Positions 1 through 8,410 of a stretch of DNA of 33,427 bases are shown here, piece by piece. Position 1 is the stretch's first letter; every line of letters begins with the position of its first letter. This DNA comes from Pseudonocardia lacus (GTDB lineage: Bacteria > Actinomycetota > Actinomycetes > Mycobacteriales > Pseudonocardiaceae): positions 1 to 33,427 of the forward strand of contig NZ_JAHDTH010000076.1 of NCBI RefSeq assembly GCF_018531445.1, given 5' to 3'. A model generated the notes under the pieces. The model was given only the letters and a program-made list of their open reading frames with translations. It had not been told where the DNA came from and ran no database searches. The translations under genes were made by a program, and so were the position numbers.

Positions 1-560
1 AGGCGCTCGCCGCGGCCGAGGCCGCCGTCGAGGCCGCCGCCGGCACCGAGGCGTGGGTGCGCGCCGAGGCGCTGATGATCGCCGGCATGGTCCGGCGCCG
101 CACCGGGGCGGCGCCGGCGCGGCCGGTGCTGGCCGAGGCGGTGGACGTCGCCGAGGCGGCCGGGCACCGCTGGGCTGCGGTGTCCTCGACCTGGGCCCTG
201 ATGAAGGCCGCCGTCGACGACGGCGACCTCGACGCCGCGCTCGACGCGGGGGCCCGCATGCGCGAGCCGCTGGGCGCCGACGGCGACGTCACGTCCTGGC
301 TGGTCCTGGTGCACACGACGGCCGGGGTGCTGGCCGGGACCGGGCGCGCCGCCGAGGCCGCGGTGCTGCTGGGGGCGGTCGACGCGCTCGGCGAACGGGT
401 GGGGTTCCACCCGGAGCGGATGGACCCCGTCGACGGGCCGCGGGAGGCGCGGGCCGTGCGCGACGCGCTCGGGCCGGCCGAGCTGGCCCACCACCGCGCC
501 CGGGGCCGCGAGCTGGGCCGCGGGGAGGTCGACGCGCTACTCGGGGAGCTGCTCGGCTGA
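1..560 (+). CDS. C-terminal end of a TPR/ATPase-type transcriptional regulator (partial)
   Basis: The reading frame is open from base 3 to the TGA at 558-560, so the gene begins outside the window. The visible ~185 residues are Ala/Leu/Arg-rich helical repeats of TPR type (residue pairs such as ALDAGARMREPLG and LVHTTAGVLAGTGRAAEAA). The end, with a AAVLLGAVDALGERVG segment followed by a charged helix and GRGEVDALL, resembles the C-terminal tail of large LuxR/SARP-like or adenylate-cyclase-like ATPase regulators of actinobacteria (family knowledge). No DNA-binding or NTPase domain is visible because that part lies off the left edge. It converges with the FAD oxidoreductase, with 22 bases between stop codons. 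The regulator assignment is an inference from the tail only. Confidence 0.6.
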   Translation, partial: ALAAAEAAVEAAAGTEAWVRAEALMIAGMVRRRTGAAPARPVLAEAVDVAEAAGHRWAAVSSTWALMKAAVDDGDLDAALDAGARMREPLGADGDVTSWLVLVHTTAGVLAGTGRAAEAAVLLGAVDALGERVGFHPERMDPVDGPREARAVRDALGPAELAHHRARGRELGRGEVDALLGELLG

Positions 561-582
561 CCGGCCCCCCGAGCGGCGCGGC

Positions 583-1917
583 TCACGACCGGGCGCCCGT
601 CCAGCGGGCCGCCGGCGCGAACAGGTCGCGCGGGTCGAGGGCGGCGCGCAGCGCGTCGAGCCGGGCGACGGTGTCCGGGCCGAAGGCGCGGCGGACGCGG
701 GTGCTCGCGACCGCGTCCGGCGGACCGGCGAAGTTGGGCATCGCGCCACCGGTCGACCACGGCCCCAGCCGGTCCAGGACGGCGTCGACCGCACCGGGCA
801 CCGCGTCGGCGATCGGCGGCGCGAGCACACCGAGCGAGTACAGGGTGAAGGCCGCGTCGCGGCCCGCGGCGGCGCTCGGCACGGCCGGGGCCCGGCCGAC
901 GGCCCCGCCGAGCAGCCGCAGCTCGGCCATCACGATCGGCAGGCCGGCGGCGGGCGAGGTGACGTCGGCGAACGCCTCGACCGCCGCGGGCGGCAGGTCG
1001 GCGAGCAGCGTCCCGCGCTCGTGCACCGGCATGGGGCTGGTCGGGTCGGCGTGGACGGCGCCGAGCGCGGCGTAGGGCAGCACGCCCAGCCCGTCGAGCA
1101 GCGGGGTGGCCGCGGCCCGCAGCGGCGCCACCAGCCGCTCCCCCTCGGCCGGGTCGCCGACGTGCGCGACCCGCACGTGCACGACCGGGCGCCCGCGCAG
1201 CGGCTCGGGCAGCTCCGGCGCCGGCGGCAGGTTCAGCCGGGCCAGCGAGGTGGTGACCGAGTCGGGCAGGGTCGCGGCCCAGTCGCGCCAGGCGTGCAGC
1301 ACGGTGCGGGCGACGTCGGCGGAGAACCACAGCCCGCCCCCGTAGAGCTCGCGGACCCCGACCAGGCCCATGGTCAGCCCGGTGACCAGGCCGAACGCCG
1401 CGCCACCGCCGCGGATCGCCCAGAACAGCTCCGGCTCGGTGGTGGCGTCGACCCGGCGGGCCGCGCCGTCGGCGGTGACCACGTCCAGGGCCAGCACGTG
1501 GTCGACGGCCAGCCCGAAGGTGCGCGCGACCGGACCCAACCCGCCGCCGAGGGTGTAGCCGACCACCCCGACCCCCGGGGACGACCCGGCCAACCCACCG
1601 AGCCCGAACGGCGCGGCCGCGTCCAGCACCTGCTGCCAGGTGGCGCCCGCGCCGACGGTGGCGGTGCGGGCGACCGGGTCGATCGAGACGTCGGCGAGGC
1701 CGGAGGTGTCGACCAGGACGGTGCCCGGCCCGGTCGGCCCGGCCCCGTGCCCGGTCGCCACGACCGCGACCTTGCGCCCCGTCTCCCGGGCCGACCGGAC
1801 CGCGTCGACCACGTCGGCCGGCGACGCGGCCCGGACCACGAGGTCGGGGCGGTGGGCGGTGGCGGTGTTGAAGCCAGGGTTGAAGCCGGCGGGTGCCGGC
1901 GCGGTGGGGACGCTCAT
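583..1917 (-). CDS. FAD-binding oxidoreductase, PCMH/BBE type (VAO family)
   Basis: A 444-residue flavoprotein of the vanillyl-alcohol-oxidase/berberine-bridge family, expected to oxidise an alcohol, sugar or similar small substrate with covalently bound FAD. Visible features: an N-terminal FAD-binding domain with VVATGHGAG (His57, the usual position of the flavinylated His), the SSPGVGVVGYTLGGGLG loop near 112-128, and a C-terminal BBE-like end with DPRDLFAP. The second flavin-linking Cys of bicovalent berberine-bridge enzymes is Pro at about residue 114, so attachment is probably through His only (inference). The ATG at 1917 was chosen because GGAGGT lies 5-6 bases upstream. There is no signal peptide, so the enzyme is likely cytoplasmic. 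It is in the same orientation as the SDR upstream, ~100 bases apart, and may be co-transcribed with it. Confidence 0.85.
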   Translation of the reverse strand: MSVPTAPAPAGFNPGFNTATAHRPDLVVRAASPADVVDAVRSARETGRKVAVVATGHGAGPTGPGTVLVDTSGLADVSIDPVARTATVGAGATWQQVLDAAAPFGLGGLAGSSPGVGVVGYTLGGGLGPVARTFGLAVDHVLALDVVTADGAARRVDATTEPELFWAIRGGGAAFGLVTGLTMGLVGVRELYGGGLWFSADVARTVLHAWRDWAATLPDSVTTSLARLNLPPAPELPEPLRGRPVVHVRVAHVGDPAEGERLVAPLRAAATPLLDGLGVLPYAALGAVHADPTSPMPVHERGTLLADLPPAAVEAFADVTSPAAGLPIVMAELRLLGGAVGRAPAVPSAAAGRDAAFTLYSLGVLAPPIADAVPGAVDAVLDRLGPWSTGGAMPNFAGPPDAVASTRVRRAFGPDTVARLDALRAALDPRDLFAPAARWTGARS

Positions 1918-2021
1918 GCGGACCTCCGAGGACCACGGTGACGGGTGCTGATGACCCGCACAGCTGACCGCCCACCGCTGGGAAGCCGCGCAGAACCCGC
2001 TGAGAGCCCCCTCCGCCGCCC

Positions 2022-2930
2022 CTACGCGCCGGGCGGCTCCGGGAACTGCTGGCCCACGCGCTGCTGCGACGGCGCGAACTTCTCCGCCCACGCCGCCGCG
2101 ACGGCGTCGGCCGACCAGCCGGAGTCCGCGTACTCGACGACGGTCTCGCTCGGGTGCGTCCACAGCGCGAGCCGGTCGCCGCCGATGCCGATCGCCTGCC
2201 CGGTGATGGCGGCGGCGGCGTCCGAGGCGAGGAACGCGACCAGCCCGGCGGCGTCCGACGGTGCGCCGAAGCCCAACTCGCGGCGGGCGAACGGGGGCAG
2301 CGGCTCGCCGGCCTTGATGGCATCGATGTACTGCTTGAGGAACGGGATGGTCTCGGTCATCCCGGTGGCCGCGACCGGCACGATCGCGTTCGCGGTGATC
2401 CGGGCCTTGGCCAGCTCCATCGCCCAGGTGCGGACCATGCCGACGATGCCGGCCTTGGCCGCGGCGTAGTTGGTCTGCCCGAAGTTGCCGACCTGGCCCG
2501 TCGGCGAGCCGACGCAGATGATGCGCCCGCCCTCGCCCTGCTCGCGCATCCGCAGCGCGGCGGCGCGGGTGCAGGTGAACGTGCCGCGCAGGTGCGTGGT
2601 GATGACCGCGTCGAACGCGTCGTCGGTCATCTTCCACAGCGTGGCGTCGCGCAGGATGCCGGCGTTGTTGACCAGGACATCCAACCGGCCGAACTCGCCG
2701 ACCGCGCGGTCGACCAGCGCCTGCGCCGCCTCGCTGCCCCCCACCGCGACGACCTCGGCGACGGCGGTGCCGCCCGCGTCCGCGATCGTCCCGACGGCCT
2801 CGGCGGCCACCGCGTCGTCGACGTCGTTGACCACGACCTGGGCCCCGCGGCGGGCCAGGTCGGTGGCGTAGGCCAGACCCAGCCCCCGCCCGCTGCCGGT
2901 GACGATGGCGACCTTGCCGGACAGGTCCAC
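2022..2930 (-). CDS. SDR family NAD(P)-dependent oxidoreductase
   Basis: A 302-residue classical/extended short-chain dehydrogenase. It has the cofactor motif TGSGRGLG at 11-18, NNAG at 88-91, and the catalytic triad Ser142, Tyr155, Lys159 (YAAAK). The acidic end of the second strand (NDVDD) suggests NAD(H) preference (inference). The ~45-residue C-terminal extension after GGDRLALW resembles SDRs of the multifunctional-enzyme-2/3-hydroxyacyl-CoA dehydrogenase type, so a 3-hydroxyacyl-CoA or steroid-type substrate is possible but unproven. The GTG start at 2930 has AGGAG 6 bases upstream. It is divergent from a MarR gene, and its promoter contains a palindrome likely bound by that MarR. Confidence 0.9.
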   Translation of the reverse strand: MDLSGKVAIVTGSGRGLGLAYATDLARRGAQVVVNDVDDAVAAEAVGTIADAGGTAVAEVVAVGGSEAAQALVDRAVGEFGRLDVLVNNAGILRDATLWKMTDDAFDAVITTHLRGTFTCTRAAALRMREQGEGGRIICVGSPTGQVGNFGQTNYAAAKAGIVGMVRTWAMELAKARITANAIVPVAATGMTETIPFLKQYIDAIKAGEPLPPFARRELGFGAPSDAAGLVAFLASDAAAAITGQAIGIGGDRLALWTHPSETVVEYADSGWSADAVAAAWAEKFAPSQQRVGQQFPEPPGA

Positions 2931-2990
2931 GGCGGCTCCTCACGCGCTGGGCCGGGACCCCCGATGGTCGACCCGGCACTTCCCGCGGCG

Positions 2991-3020
2991 ACGCTAGGAC
3001 GCTAACGTAGACATTGTCAA
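2991..3020 (-). promoter_or_regulatory. Promoter of the SDR gene
   Basis: Read on the minus strand: a perfect -35 TTGACA (3015-3020), an 18-base spacer and -10 TAGCGT (2991-2996). This predicts a start near 2984 and a leader of about 54 bases before the SDR GTG. The same -10 hexamer recurs at three other promoters in the window. Confidence 0.6.
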
Positions 3021-3027
3021 TCATTGA
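3017..3027. promoter_or_regulatory. Probable MarR operator
   Basis: TCAATCATTGA is a perfect 11-base palindrome (5-base arms around one base). It overlaps the -35 of the SDR promoter and lies just before the MarR coding region. Its position suits repression of both divergent genes by the MarR protein. The adjacent ATTGTCAAT (3013-3021) is a second, overlapping near-palindrome, so the protected site may be longer. Confidence 0.5.
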
Positions 3028-3043
3028 GGAGCTCAAACAAATC

Positions 3044-3469
3044 ATGCCCGCGCTGGCCGACGACATCGGCTTCCTGCTCTCCCGCGCCAGCGGCCTGGTC
3101 GTGCGCGCCACCAACGACTCGCTGGCCGAGGTCGGCCTGCGGGTCCGGCCCTACTCCGTGCTCGTCCTGGCCTGCGACGAGGAGGGCGGGATCAGCCAGC
3201 GCGACCTCGCCGCCACCCTCGGCCTGGACCCCAGCCAGGTCGTCGCGCTCGTCGACGAGCTGGCCCGGCGCGGCCTCGTCGAGCGCACCCCCTCCCCCGC
3301 CGACCGCCGCACGAAGCTGGTCGCCGCGACCGCGCGGGGCCGGGAGCTCCGCGACCGCGCCACCGAGCTGGCCGGCAGCGGCGGGCAACAGCGCCTGGGC
3401 CGGCTCACCCCCGCCGAGCAGGCCACCCTGCGCGACCTGCTCACCCGGGTGGTCGACGACCCGGCCTGA
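3044..3469 (+). CDS. MarR family winged-helix transcriptional regulator
   Basis: A 141-residue MarR-type repressor. After an N-terminal dimerisation helix come the HTH (ISQRDLAATLGLDPSQVVALVDELARRGLV, near 50-79; only its outline is given) and the wing with the hallmark DRR at 87-89 (SPADRRTKLV). The family binds palindromes as dimers and is released by small phenolic or acyl-type ligands. I chose the ATG at 3044 because GAGGAG lies upstream (3026-3031), although the 12-base spacing is long. An in-frame TTG at 3014 would add 10 residues and would sit 6 bases after a possible -10 (TAACGT, 3003-3008), so a leaderless TTG start cannot be excluded. It is divergent from the SDR, which is its likely target. 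Confidence 0.88.
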   Translation: MPALADDIGFLLSRASGLVVRATNDSLAEVGLRVRPYSVLVLACDEEGGISQRDLAATLGLDPSQVVALVDELARRGLVERTPSPADRRTKLVAATARGRELRDRATELAGSGGQQRLGRLTPAEQATLRDLLTRVVDDPA

Positions 3470-3591
3470 CCGGCGTCCGGAGCCCGGCCGCCGCCGGACC
3501 ACCCGTCCGCCCCCGGGGCCCTCCCATCGGGCGATCCCGCTGCCCGGCCGGCGCGGGCGATGATCCCCACTGGCGCGGAAAGGACGACCCG

Positions 3592-5124
3592 ATGGGCGCA
3601 CCAGCGAGCAGGAGGGTCGCGGCGCTCCTCGCGGTCGCCGCCGTCACCGGGCTCGCGGTCGGCGCGCTCTTCCTGCCCGACGTGAGCCGGCTGGACCGGA
3701 CGCTGACCGGCAACCTCGTCGCGCTGGCGACCTCGGCGATGGCGGCGTCGTGCGGGTTCTGGCGGGCCGCGCGCTCGACCGGCCGCAGGCGCCACGCCTG
3801 GACCGCGCTCGGGGCCGCGCTGAGCTGCTGGGTCGGCGGCGAGGCGATCTGGACGTGGCTGCAGGCGAACGGCGAGGACCCCTTCCCCTCCGTGGCCGAC
3901 CTGGTGTTCCTCGGCTTCGGCCCGTTGACGTGCGTCGGCCTGCTGCTGCTCCCGGTGGGCGGGGGACGCGTGCGCCGGCTGCAGAGCGTGCTCGACGGGC
4001 TCGCCGCGAGCGTGGCGCTGCTGCTGGTCAGCTGGGTGACCGCGCTCGGCGCGGCCGTCCGCGCGGCCGAGGGGGTCCGGCCGCTCGCCTCCGTCGTGTC
4101 GATCGTGTACCCGGTGTTCGACGTGGCCGTGTCCGTGCTGGCGCTGCTCACCATGGCCCGGGTGCCGAGCGGGGCGGCCCGCCTGCCGCTGGCGCTGCTG
4201 ACCGCGGGCCTGCTCGCGCTCAGCGTCGCCGACAGCGCGTTCGTGTACCTCACCCTGACCGAGGGCTACGAGCCCGGCACCGCGCTCGACGTCACCTGGA
4301 ACATCGGCTTCGGCTGCATGGCGGCCGCGGCGCTGCTGGACGACGACCGCGGCGGGCCCGCCCGCAGGCGGCGCACGACGCGCCAGGCCATCGTGCCGTC
4401 CGGGGGCCTACTGCCCTACGTGCCGGTCGCGGTGGCGTTGATCGTGTCCAGCGGCAGCGAGGTGGCCGGGCGGGACTCCTCGGTGGCCGAGAATCTCGCC
4501 GCGCTCGTGCTGATCGGCCTGCTGCTGGCCCGCCAGTACCTGGCGCTGCGCCAGAACGCCGCGCTGATCGCGCGCGTCGCGGCTCGCGAGGAGCAGCTGG
4601 AGCACCAGGCCCACCACGACGCGCTGACCGGCCTGGCCAACCGCACGAAGTTCCGCGAGCGGCTCGAGCACGCCCTGCAGCTGCACGGGCGCGACCGGCG
4701 CCCGGTCGGGTTGGTCTTCCTCGACCTCGACGACTTCAAGCTGGTCAACGACACGCTCGGGCACGCCGCGGGCGACGCGCTGCTGGTCGGCGTGGCGCAC
4801 CGGATCGCCGGGCTGGCCCGCCCTGGCGACACCGTCGCCCGGCTCGGCGGCGACGAGTTCGCGGTGCTGCTGGAGTCCGGGGACGACGCCGAGCGCTGCG
4901 CCGAGCGCATCACCGAGGCGCTGCACGCGCCGTTCCCCATCGCCGGCCGACAGCTGACCGCCCGGATCAGCGCCGGGGCGGTGCAGCTCAGGGAGGGCGA
5001 CGACCCGGTCGACGCCGACGAGCTGCTCGCCCGCGCCGATTACGGGATGTACACCCGCAAGTACGCCCGCAAGCGGTCGACCCGGACCGCTCCCCTGCAC
5101 CACGTGCGCATCGACCAGCACTGA
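3592..5124 (+). CDS. Membrane-anchored diguanylate cyclase (GGDEF)
   Basis: A 510-residue protein predicted to make cyclic di-GMP from two GTP. Residues ~9-320 are a hydrophobic sensor region with roughly eight to ten membrane segments (e.g. 9-29, 105-123, 135-155, 170-190, 197-222, 275-288, 300-314) that I do not recognise as a named sensor fold. A short coiled linker (~320-342) leads to a GGDEF domain. The active-site motif GGDEF is intact at 419-423, and the inhibitory I-site RxxD is present (Arg410, Asp413, five residues before GGDEF), so an active, product-inhibited enzyme is expected. No EAL domain follows, unlike many actinobacterial homologues. The ATG at 3592 has AAAGGA about 8 bases upstream. 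It is convergent with the MFS gene. Confidence 0.9.
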   Translation: MGAPASRRVAALLAVAAVTGLAVGALFLPDVSRLDRTLTGNLVALATSAMAASCGFWRAARSTGRRRHAWTALGAALSCWVGGEAIWTWLQANGEDPFPSVADLVFLGFGPLTCVGLLLLPVGGGRVRRLQSVLDGLAASVALLLVSWVTALGAAVRAAEGVRPLASVVSIVYPVFDVAVSVLALLTMARVPSGAARLPLALLTAGLLALSVADSAFVYLTLTEGYEPGTALDVTWNIGFGCMAAAALLDDDRGGPARRRRTTRQAIVPSGGLLPYVPVAVALIVSSGSEVAGRDSSVAENLAALVLIGLLLARQYLALRQNAALIARVAAREEQLEHQAHHDALTGLANRTKFRERLEHALQLHGRDRRPVGLVFLDLDDFKLVNDTLGHAAGDALLVGVAHRIAGLARPGDTVARLGGDEFAVLLESGDDAERCAERITEALHAPFPIAGRQLTARISAGAVQLREGDDPVDADELLARADYGMYTRKYARKRSTRTAPLHHVRIDQH

Positions 5125-5145
5125 CGCCGGGTTCCGATCGGCCTG

Positions 5146-6477
5146 TCAGTCGGTCGAGGCGGTGGGCGCGAGCACGGCGTCCCCGGCCGCGGTGCCGACC
5201 AGTTGCGAGCGCCGCCACGGGCCCTCGAAGAACAGGATCGCGACGCCGAACGCGGCCAGGCACACCAGCGAGACGATCAGCCAGCCGTACCAGCCCACCG
5301 ACGCCACCACCAGCGGCGCCACCAGCAGCACCACCACCGCCATGATCTTGGTGACGAACGCGAACAGGCCCCACGCGGTGCCCTGCAGGCGCGGGTCGAT
5401 GTCCTCGGCGTTCTCCGAGAAGTTCGCCATCCACGGGGCGTAGGCCAGCGCCAGGCTGCCGCCCAGCAGCATCCCGGTGATCATCAGCCCGAGCGTCGAC
5501 GTGCTCTCGGGGTGGCCGGTCAACCAGATCAGCACGCCGAGGGAGACCAGGCCGAGCCCGGTGCCGACGGCCGCGAAGGGCTTGCGCAGCTGCGTGCGGT
5601 CGGACAGCCGGCCGGCCACGATCAGCACGACGATGTCGAGGATCCAGAAGACCGTCATGATCTGCGAGGCCTCGGCCGGGGTGACGCCGAAGGTGGCGAC
5701 GAGCATGGTCTGGCCGAACACCAGCAGCGTGATGTAGATGACCAGCCAGGACGAGATACCCAGCACGTGCGCCCAGATGCAGCGGCTGCGCAGCAGGTCG
5801 GACATGCGCGGCTCGCGCGACTCGGTGGCCTTGCCCACGGCGGTCAGCTCGGTCTGCCGGATGGTGGCCTTGAGGGCCGGGGAGAGCTCGGCGATGTTGG
5901 CCGCGATCACCAGCGAGACCACGATCGAGACCACGCCCATGATCACGAACTGGGAGTGCCAGTTGCCGAACAGGTTGAGCGTGGCCCCGGCGATGGCCGC
6001 GGACAGGAAGTTCGCCCCGACCGGGCCCCAGGTCCAGAAGCCGAACGCGGTGGCGCGGCCCATGCGCGGGGAGAAGTCGCGCACGAGCGGGGCGGTGCAG
6101 GCGATCGCGATGCCGTCGACGAACGACAGCACGCACCGCACCACCAGCAGCTCGGTCGGCGTCGTCACCAGCGTCATCGCGAAGCACAGCAGCGCGGTGA
6201 TGAGCATGGCCGGCACGAGCAGCTTGACCCGGCCGACCTTGTCGGTCATCCGGCCGGCGATGATTCCGGAGATCGCGCCGGCGACGGCGGCGGCCGCGGA
6301 GATCGCGCCGTAGGTCGGCAGCGACATCTCCAGGTCCTCGAGCAGCAGCGGGACCACCGGGGCGATCGCCGCCTCGTAGGAGGTGATCAGGCTGGCCAGC
6401 ACCGCCATGGTGAGCAGGAACGCGCGCCTGCGCCCGGTCGGGTAGCTGTCGAGGTACCGGACGTAGGACACCTTCAT
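5146..6477 (-). CDS. MFS transporter
   Basis: A 443-residue major facilitator with about twelve hydrophobic segments in two halves. The loop-2/3 signature GRMTDKVGRVK is in the first half and the equivalent GRLSDRTQLRK in the second, with a cytoplasmic charged loop (KATESREPRMSDLLRS) between them. Proton-coupled import or export of a small organic solute is expected; the substrate cannot be read from sequence. The ATG at 6477 was chosen because AGGGGTGG lies just upstream; ATGs at 6492 and 6513 are in frame but lack a site. It has its own promoter region with an operator-like repeat. It lies downstream of the LLM oxidoreductase on the same strand, 141 bases away, so a shared catabolic role is possible. 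Confidence 0.88.
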   Translation of the reverse strand: MKVSYVRYLDSYPTGRRRAFLLTMAVLASLITSYEAAIAPVVPLLLEDLEMSLPTYGAISAAAAVAGAISGIIAGRMTDKVGRVKLLVPAMLITALLCFAMTLVTTPTELLVVRCVLSFVDGIAIACTAPLVRDFSPRMGRATAFGFWTWGPVGANFLSAAIAGATLNLFGNWHSQFVIMGVVSIVVSLVIAANIAELSPALKATIRQTELTAVGKATESREPRMSDLLRSRCIWAHVLGISSWLVIYITLLVFGQTMLVATFGVTPAEASQIMTVFWILDIVVLIVAGRLSDRTQLRKPFAAVGTGLGLVSLGVLIWLTGHPESTSTLGLMITGMLLGGSLALAYAPWMANFSENAEDIDPRLQGTAWGLFAFVTKIMAVVVLLVAPLVVASVGWYGWLIVSLVCLAAFGVAILFFEGPWRRSQLVGTAAGDAVLAPTASTD

Positions 6478-6530
6478 GGCCACCCCTGTCATCGTCGACG
6501 TGCCGAGGACCACTCAGCTGGGACCCGATC

Positions 6531-6575
6531 CTAGAACCGGTTTCCAGATTTTGGCCGCCCACGCGGGGAAGTCAA
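6531..6575 (-). promoter_or_regulatory. MFS promoter with overlapping operator-like repeat
   Basis: On the minus strand, TTGACT (6570-6575) and AAATCT (6546-6551) are 18 bases apart and could be -35 and -10. A 17-base inverted repeat at 6531-6547 (arms CTAGAA and TTCCAG, one mismatch, around CCGGT) overlaps the -10. It contains AACCGGTT and differs by one base from the TnnAACnnGTTnnA pattern known for KstR-type TetR repressors. The regulator is not identifiable. Confidence 0.4.
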
Positions 6576-6618
6576 GGGCCGATCGGCGCCGACCGCGGCC
6601 GGCCCCGACGAGCGGGCC

Positions 6619-7536
6619 TCACCCGGCGGCCAACTCCTTCAGCAGGGCCCTCGTGCGCCTGCGGGAAGCCGCGCGGTCGGCGCCGACCGGGAACGGCGCC
6701 GCCCAGACGTCGGTCGCACCGGCCTCGAACAGCTCGCGGATGCGCGCGCCGACGGTGACCTCGTCGCCGACCAGAACGGCATCGGCCGGGCCGGAGATCC
6801 CGCCGTGGGCCAGGATGCGCCGGTAGTTCGGCAGGGTGCCGTAGACGGAGTAGACCGAGGCGGCCTCGGCGCGGGCCTCGGCGACGTCGTCGTGCACCGC
6901 GACGGGCAGCCCGGCCACGATCCGCGGCTCCGGGCGCCCGGCCGCCGCGGCCGCCTCGCGGATGCGCGGGGCGACGTGCTTCTCGATCGAGGTGGCGTTG
7001 CCCATCCAGAGGATCGTGCCGGCCGCCTGCCGGCCGGCGACGCGCAGCAGGCGCGGGCCGAGCGCGGCGAGCAGCAGCGGCACCGGCCCGTCCTCGGGCA
7101 CCGCGGGCGCCTCGGCCCGCACCCGGTACTCCGGCCCGTCGACCGACACCGCCTCGCCGCGCAGCAGCGGCGCCAGCACGCCGACGTACTCCTCGGTGTG
7201 GCGGCCGGGGGTCGCGAACGACAGCCCGTAGCGGTCCTCGATGACCGGCCGGTGCGACGGGCCGATCCCGAGCGTGAACCGCCCGCCGCCGATGGCCGCC
7301 GCCGTCCCGCTCGCCCGCGCGGCCTGCAGGACCGGGTGGCAGGTGTAGCTCGGCAGCACCGCGGTGCCCAGCTCGATCGTCGAGGTGGCCCGCCCGGCCA
7401 GCGCCATCGCGACCAGCGGGTCGCCCAGCACGGCGCTGGGGTACCAGAGCGCGGCGAAGCCGTCGGCCTCGGCCCGCTCGGCCTGGCGCACCACCTGCTC
7501 GACGCTCGTCCCGAAACCGGTCAGTCCGATGCGCAT
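6619..7536 (-). CDS. LLM class (luciferase-like) F420/flavin-dependent oxidoreductase
   Basis: A 305-residue TIM-barrel luciferase-like enzyme. Visible family features: the N-terminal strand MRIGLTGFG, ERAEADGFAALWYPS, the STIELGTAVLPSYTCHPV strand-loop typical of F420-dependent LLM enzymes, GGGRFTLGIGPSH, and a C-terminal GDEVTVGARIRELFEAGATDVW. Members oxidise or reduce alcohols, ketones or unsaturated bonds using F420 or FMN; which cofactor applies here is not certain, though the length and TxHP-like segment favour F420. The start at 7536 is supported by AAGGGA about 12 bases upstream. Its upstream region carries a strong nested palindrome. Likely cytoplasmic; substrate unknown. Confidence 0.85.
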   Translation of the reverse strand: MRIGLTGFGTSVEQVVRQAERAEADGFAALWYPSAVLGDPLVAMALAGRATSTIELGTAVLPSYTCHPVLQAARASGTAAAIGGGRFTLGIGPSHRPVIEDRYGLSFATPGRHTEEYVGVLAPLLRGEAVSVDGPEYRVRAEAPAVPEDGPVPLLLAALGPRLLRVAGRQAAGTILWMGNATSIEKHVAPRIREAAAAAGRPEPRIVAGLPVAVHDDVAEARAEAASVYSVYGTLPNYRRILAHGGISGPADAVLVGDEVTVGARIRELFEAGATDVWAAPFPVGADRAASRRRTRALLKELAAG

Positions 7537-7568
7537 CCGGGCACCGTCCCTTCTCTCGTGGGGCCTTG

Positions 7569-7633
7569 CCGTCGAGAACGAGGTTGTGGTGATTTTGGAC
7601 CGGTCCAACGAACCGTAACGTCGTTCTCGACGG
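7569..7633. repeat. Nested inverted repeats between crotonase and LLM genes
   Basis: A perfect 13-base inverted repeat (CCGTCGAGAACGA at 7569-7581 and its complement at 7621-7633) encloses a perfect 14-base palindrome TTGGACCGGTCCAA (7595-7608). The inner palindrome has the shape of a GntR/FadR-type or TetR operator. The outer arms begin three bases after the crotonase stop, so they could also act as a terminator or processing structure between the crotonase operon and the LLM gene. Confidence 0.65.
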
Positions 7634-7636
7634 GGG

Positions 7637-8410
7637 TCAGCGGCCGACGTAGTGCGGCTCGCGCTTCTCCAGGAACGACCGGACGCCCTCGCGGTGGTCC
7701 TCGGTGGCGAACAGCTCGCCCAGGGTGGTGCTCACCCACACGCCCAGGTCGGTCCAGTCGGGGTCCAGCGCACGGCGCAGGCCGCGCTTGAGCGCCGCGA
7801 CGGCCAGCGGCGGGTTGGCCGCGATCCGCCCGGCCAGCTCCAGCGCCGCCGGCAGCAGCTGCTCGTCGTCGACGACCCGGCCGACCAGCCCGATCCGCTC
7901 GGCCCGCTCGGCGTCGATCACCTCGCCGGTGAACAGCAGCTCGGCGGCCCGCTCGCGGCCCACCAGCTGGGCGAGCCGGGCGATGCCGGCGACGTCGCTG
8001 CACAGCCCGCGCTTGACGAACAGCTCGCCGAACTTCGCCCGCCGCGCCGCGACCCGCAGGTCGGCCATGAGCGCCAGCTCCATGCCCCAGCCGACGGCCG
8101 GGCCGTTCACCGCCGCGATCACCGGCACGTCGGACTCCAGCAGCGCGCCGGCCGCGGGGGTCAGCCGGGGCGCCGGCCGCGGCGCGGAGCTCTTCTCGCC
8201 GCCGCCCATCAGCTCGCGGACGTCGTCGCCCGAGCAGAACGAGCGCCCGGCACCGGTGACCACCAGCACGCGGGCGGTCGTGGTCCGCACGACCTCGGTC
8301 AGCTCGTCGTAGGTCCGGCGGCGCAGGGCGTTGTGCACGTCCGGCCGGTCCAGCGTCAGCACGCCGACGTGGCCGTCCACCTCGTAGCGGATGTCCTCGT
8401 ACTCGCTCAT
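7637..8410 (-). CDS. Enoyl-CoA hydratase/isomerase (crotonase) family protein, isomerase-like active site
   Basis: A 257-residue crotonase. It has the oxyanion-hole segments [13 protein letters not shown] (~52-63) and [15 protein letters not shown] (~99-113). The first hydratase glutamate position is kept (Glu111), but the second is Phe131, and an Asp stands at 139 in GLCSDVAG, the position used by dienoyl-CoA isomerases, PaaG-type isomerases and dehalogenases of this superfamily. An isomerase or other CoA chemistry is therefore more likely than simple hydration (inference from residue positions). The ATG overlaps the synthetase stop by 4 bases (ATGA), with GGAGGGG upstream, so it is translationally coupled and the last gene of the TetR/phosphotransferase/synthetase operon. 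Confidence 0.87.
   Translation of the reverse strand: MSEYEDIRYEVDGHVGVLTLDRPDVHNALRRRTYDELTEVVRTTTARVLVVTGAGRSFCSGDDVRELMGGGEKSSAPRPAPRLTPAAGALLESDVPVIAAVNGPAVGWGMELALMADLRVAARRAKFGELFVKRGLCSDVAGIARLAQLVGRERAAELLFTGEVIDAERAERIGLVGRVVDDEQLLPAALELAGRIAANPPLAVAALKRGLRRALDPDWTDLGVWVSTTLGELFATEDHREGVRSFLEKREPHYVGR

Noticed and set aside
53-1075. A 340-codon plus-strand ORF at the left edge
   Set aside because: Its product is Arg/Gly/Ala-rich low complexity. It overlaps the regulator tail and the antisense of the FAD oxidoreductase, both of which have family features.
583-3114. A single 843-codon minus-strand ORF spanning the FAD oxidoreductase and the SDR region
   Set aside because: Only the part from 1917 down is a real protein in that frame; above it the frame is an Arg/Gly-rich shadow of the SDR gene, which is better supported in its own frame with cofactor and catalytic motifs.
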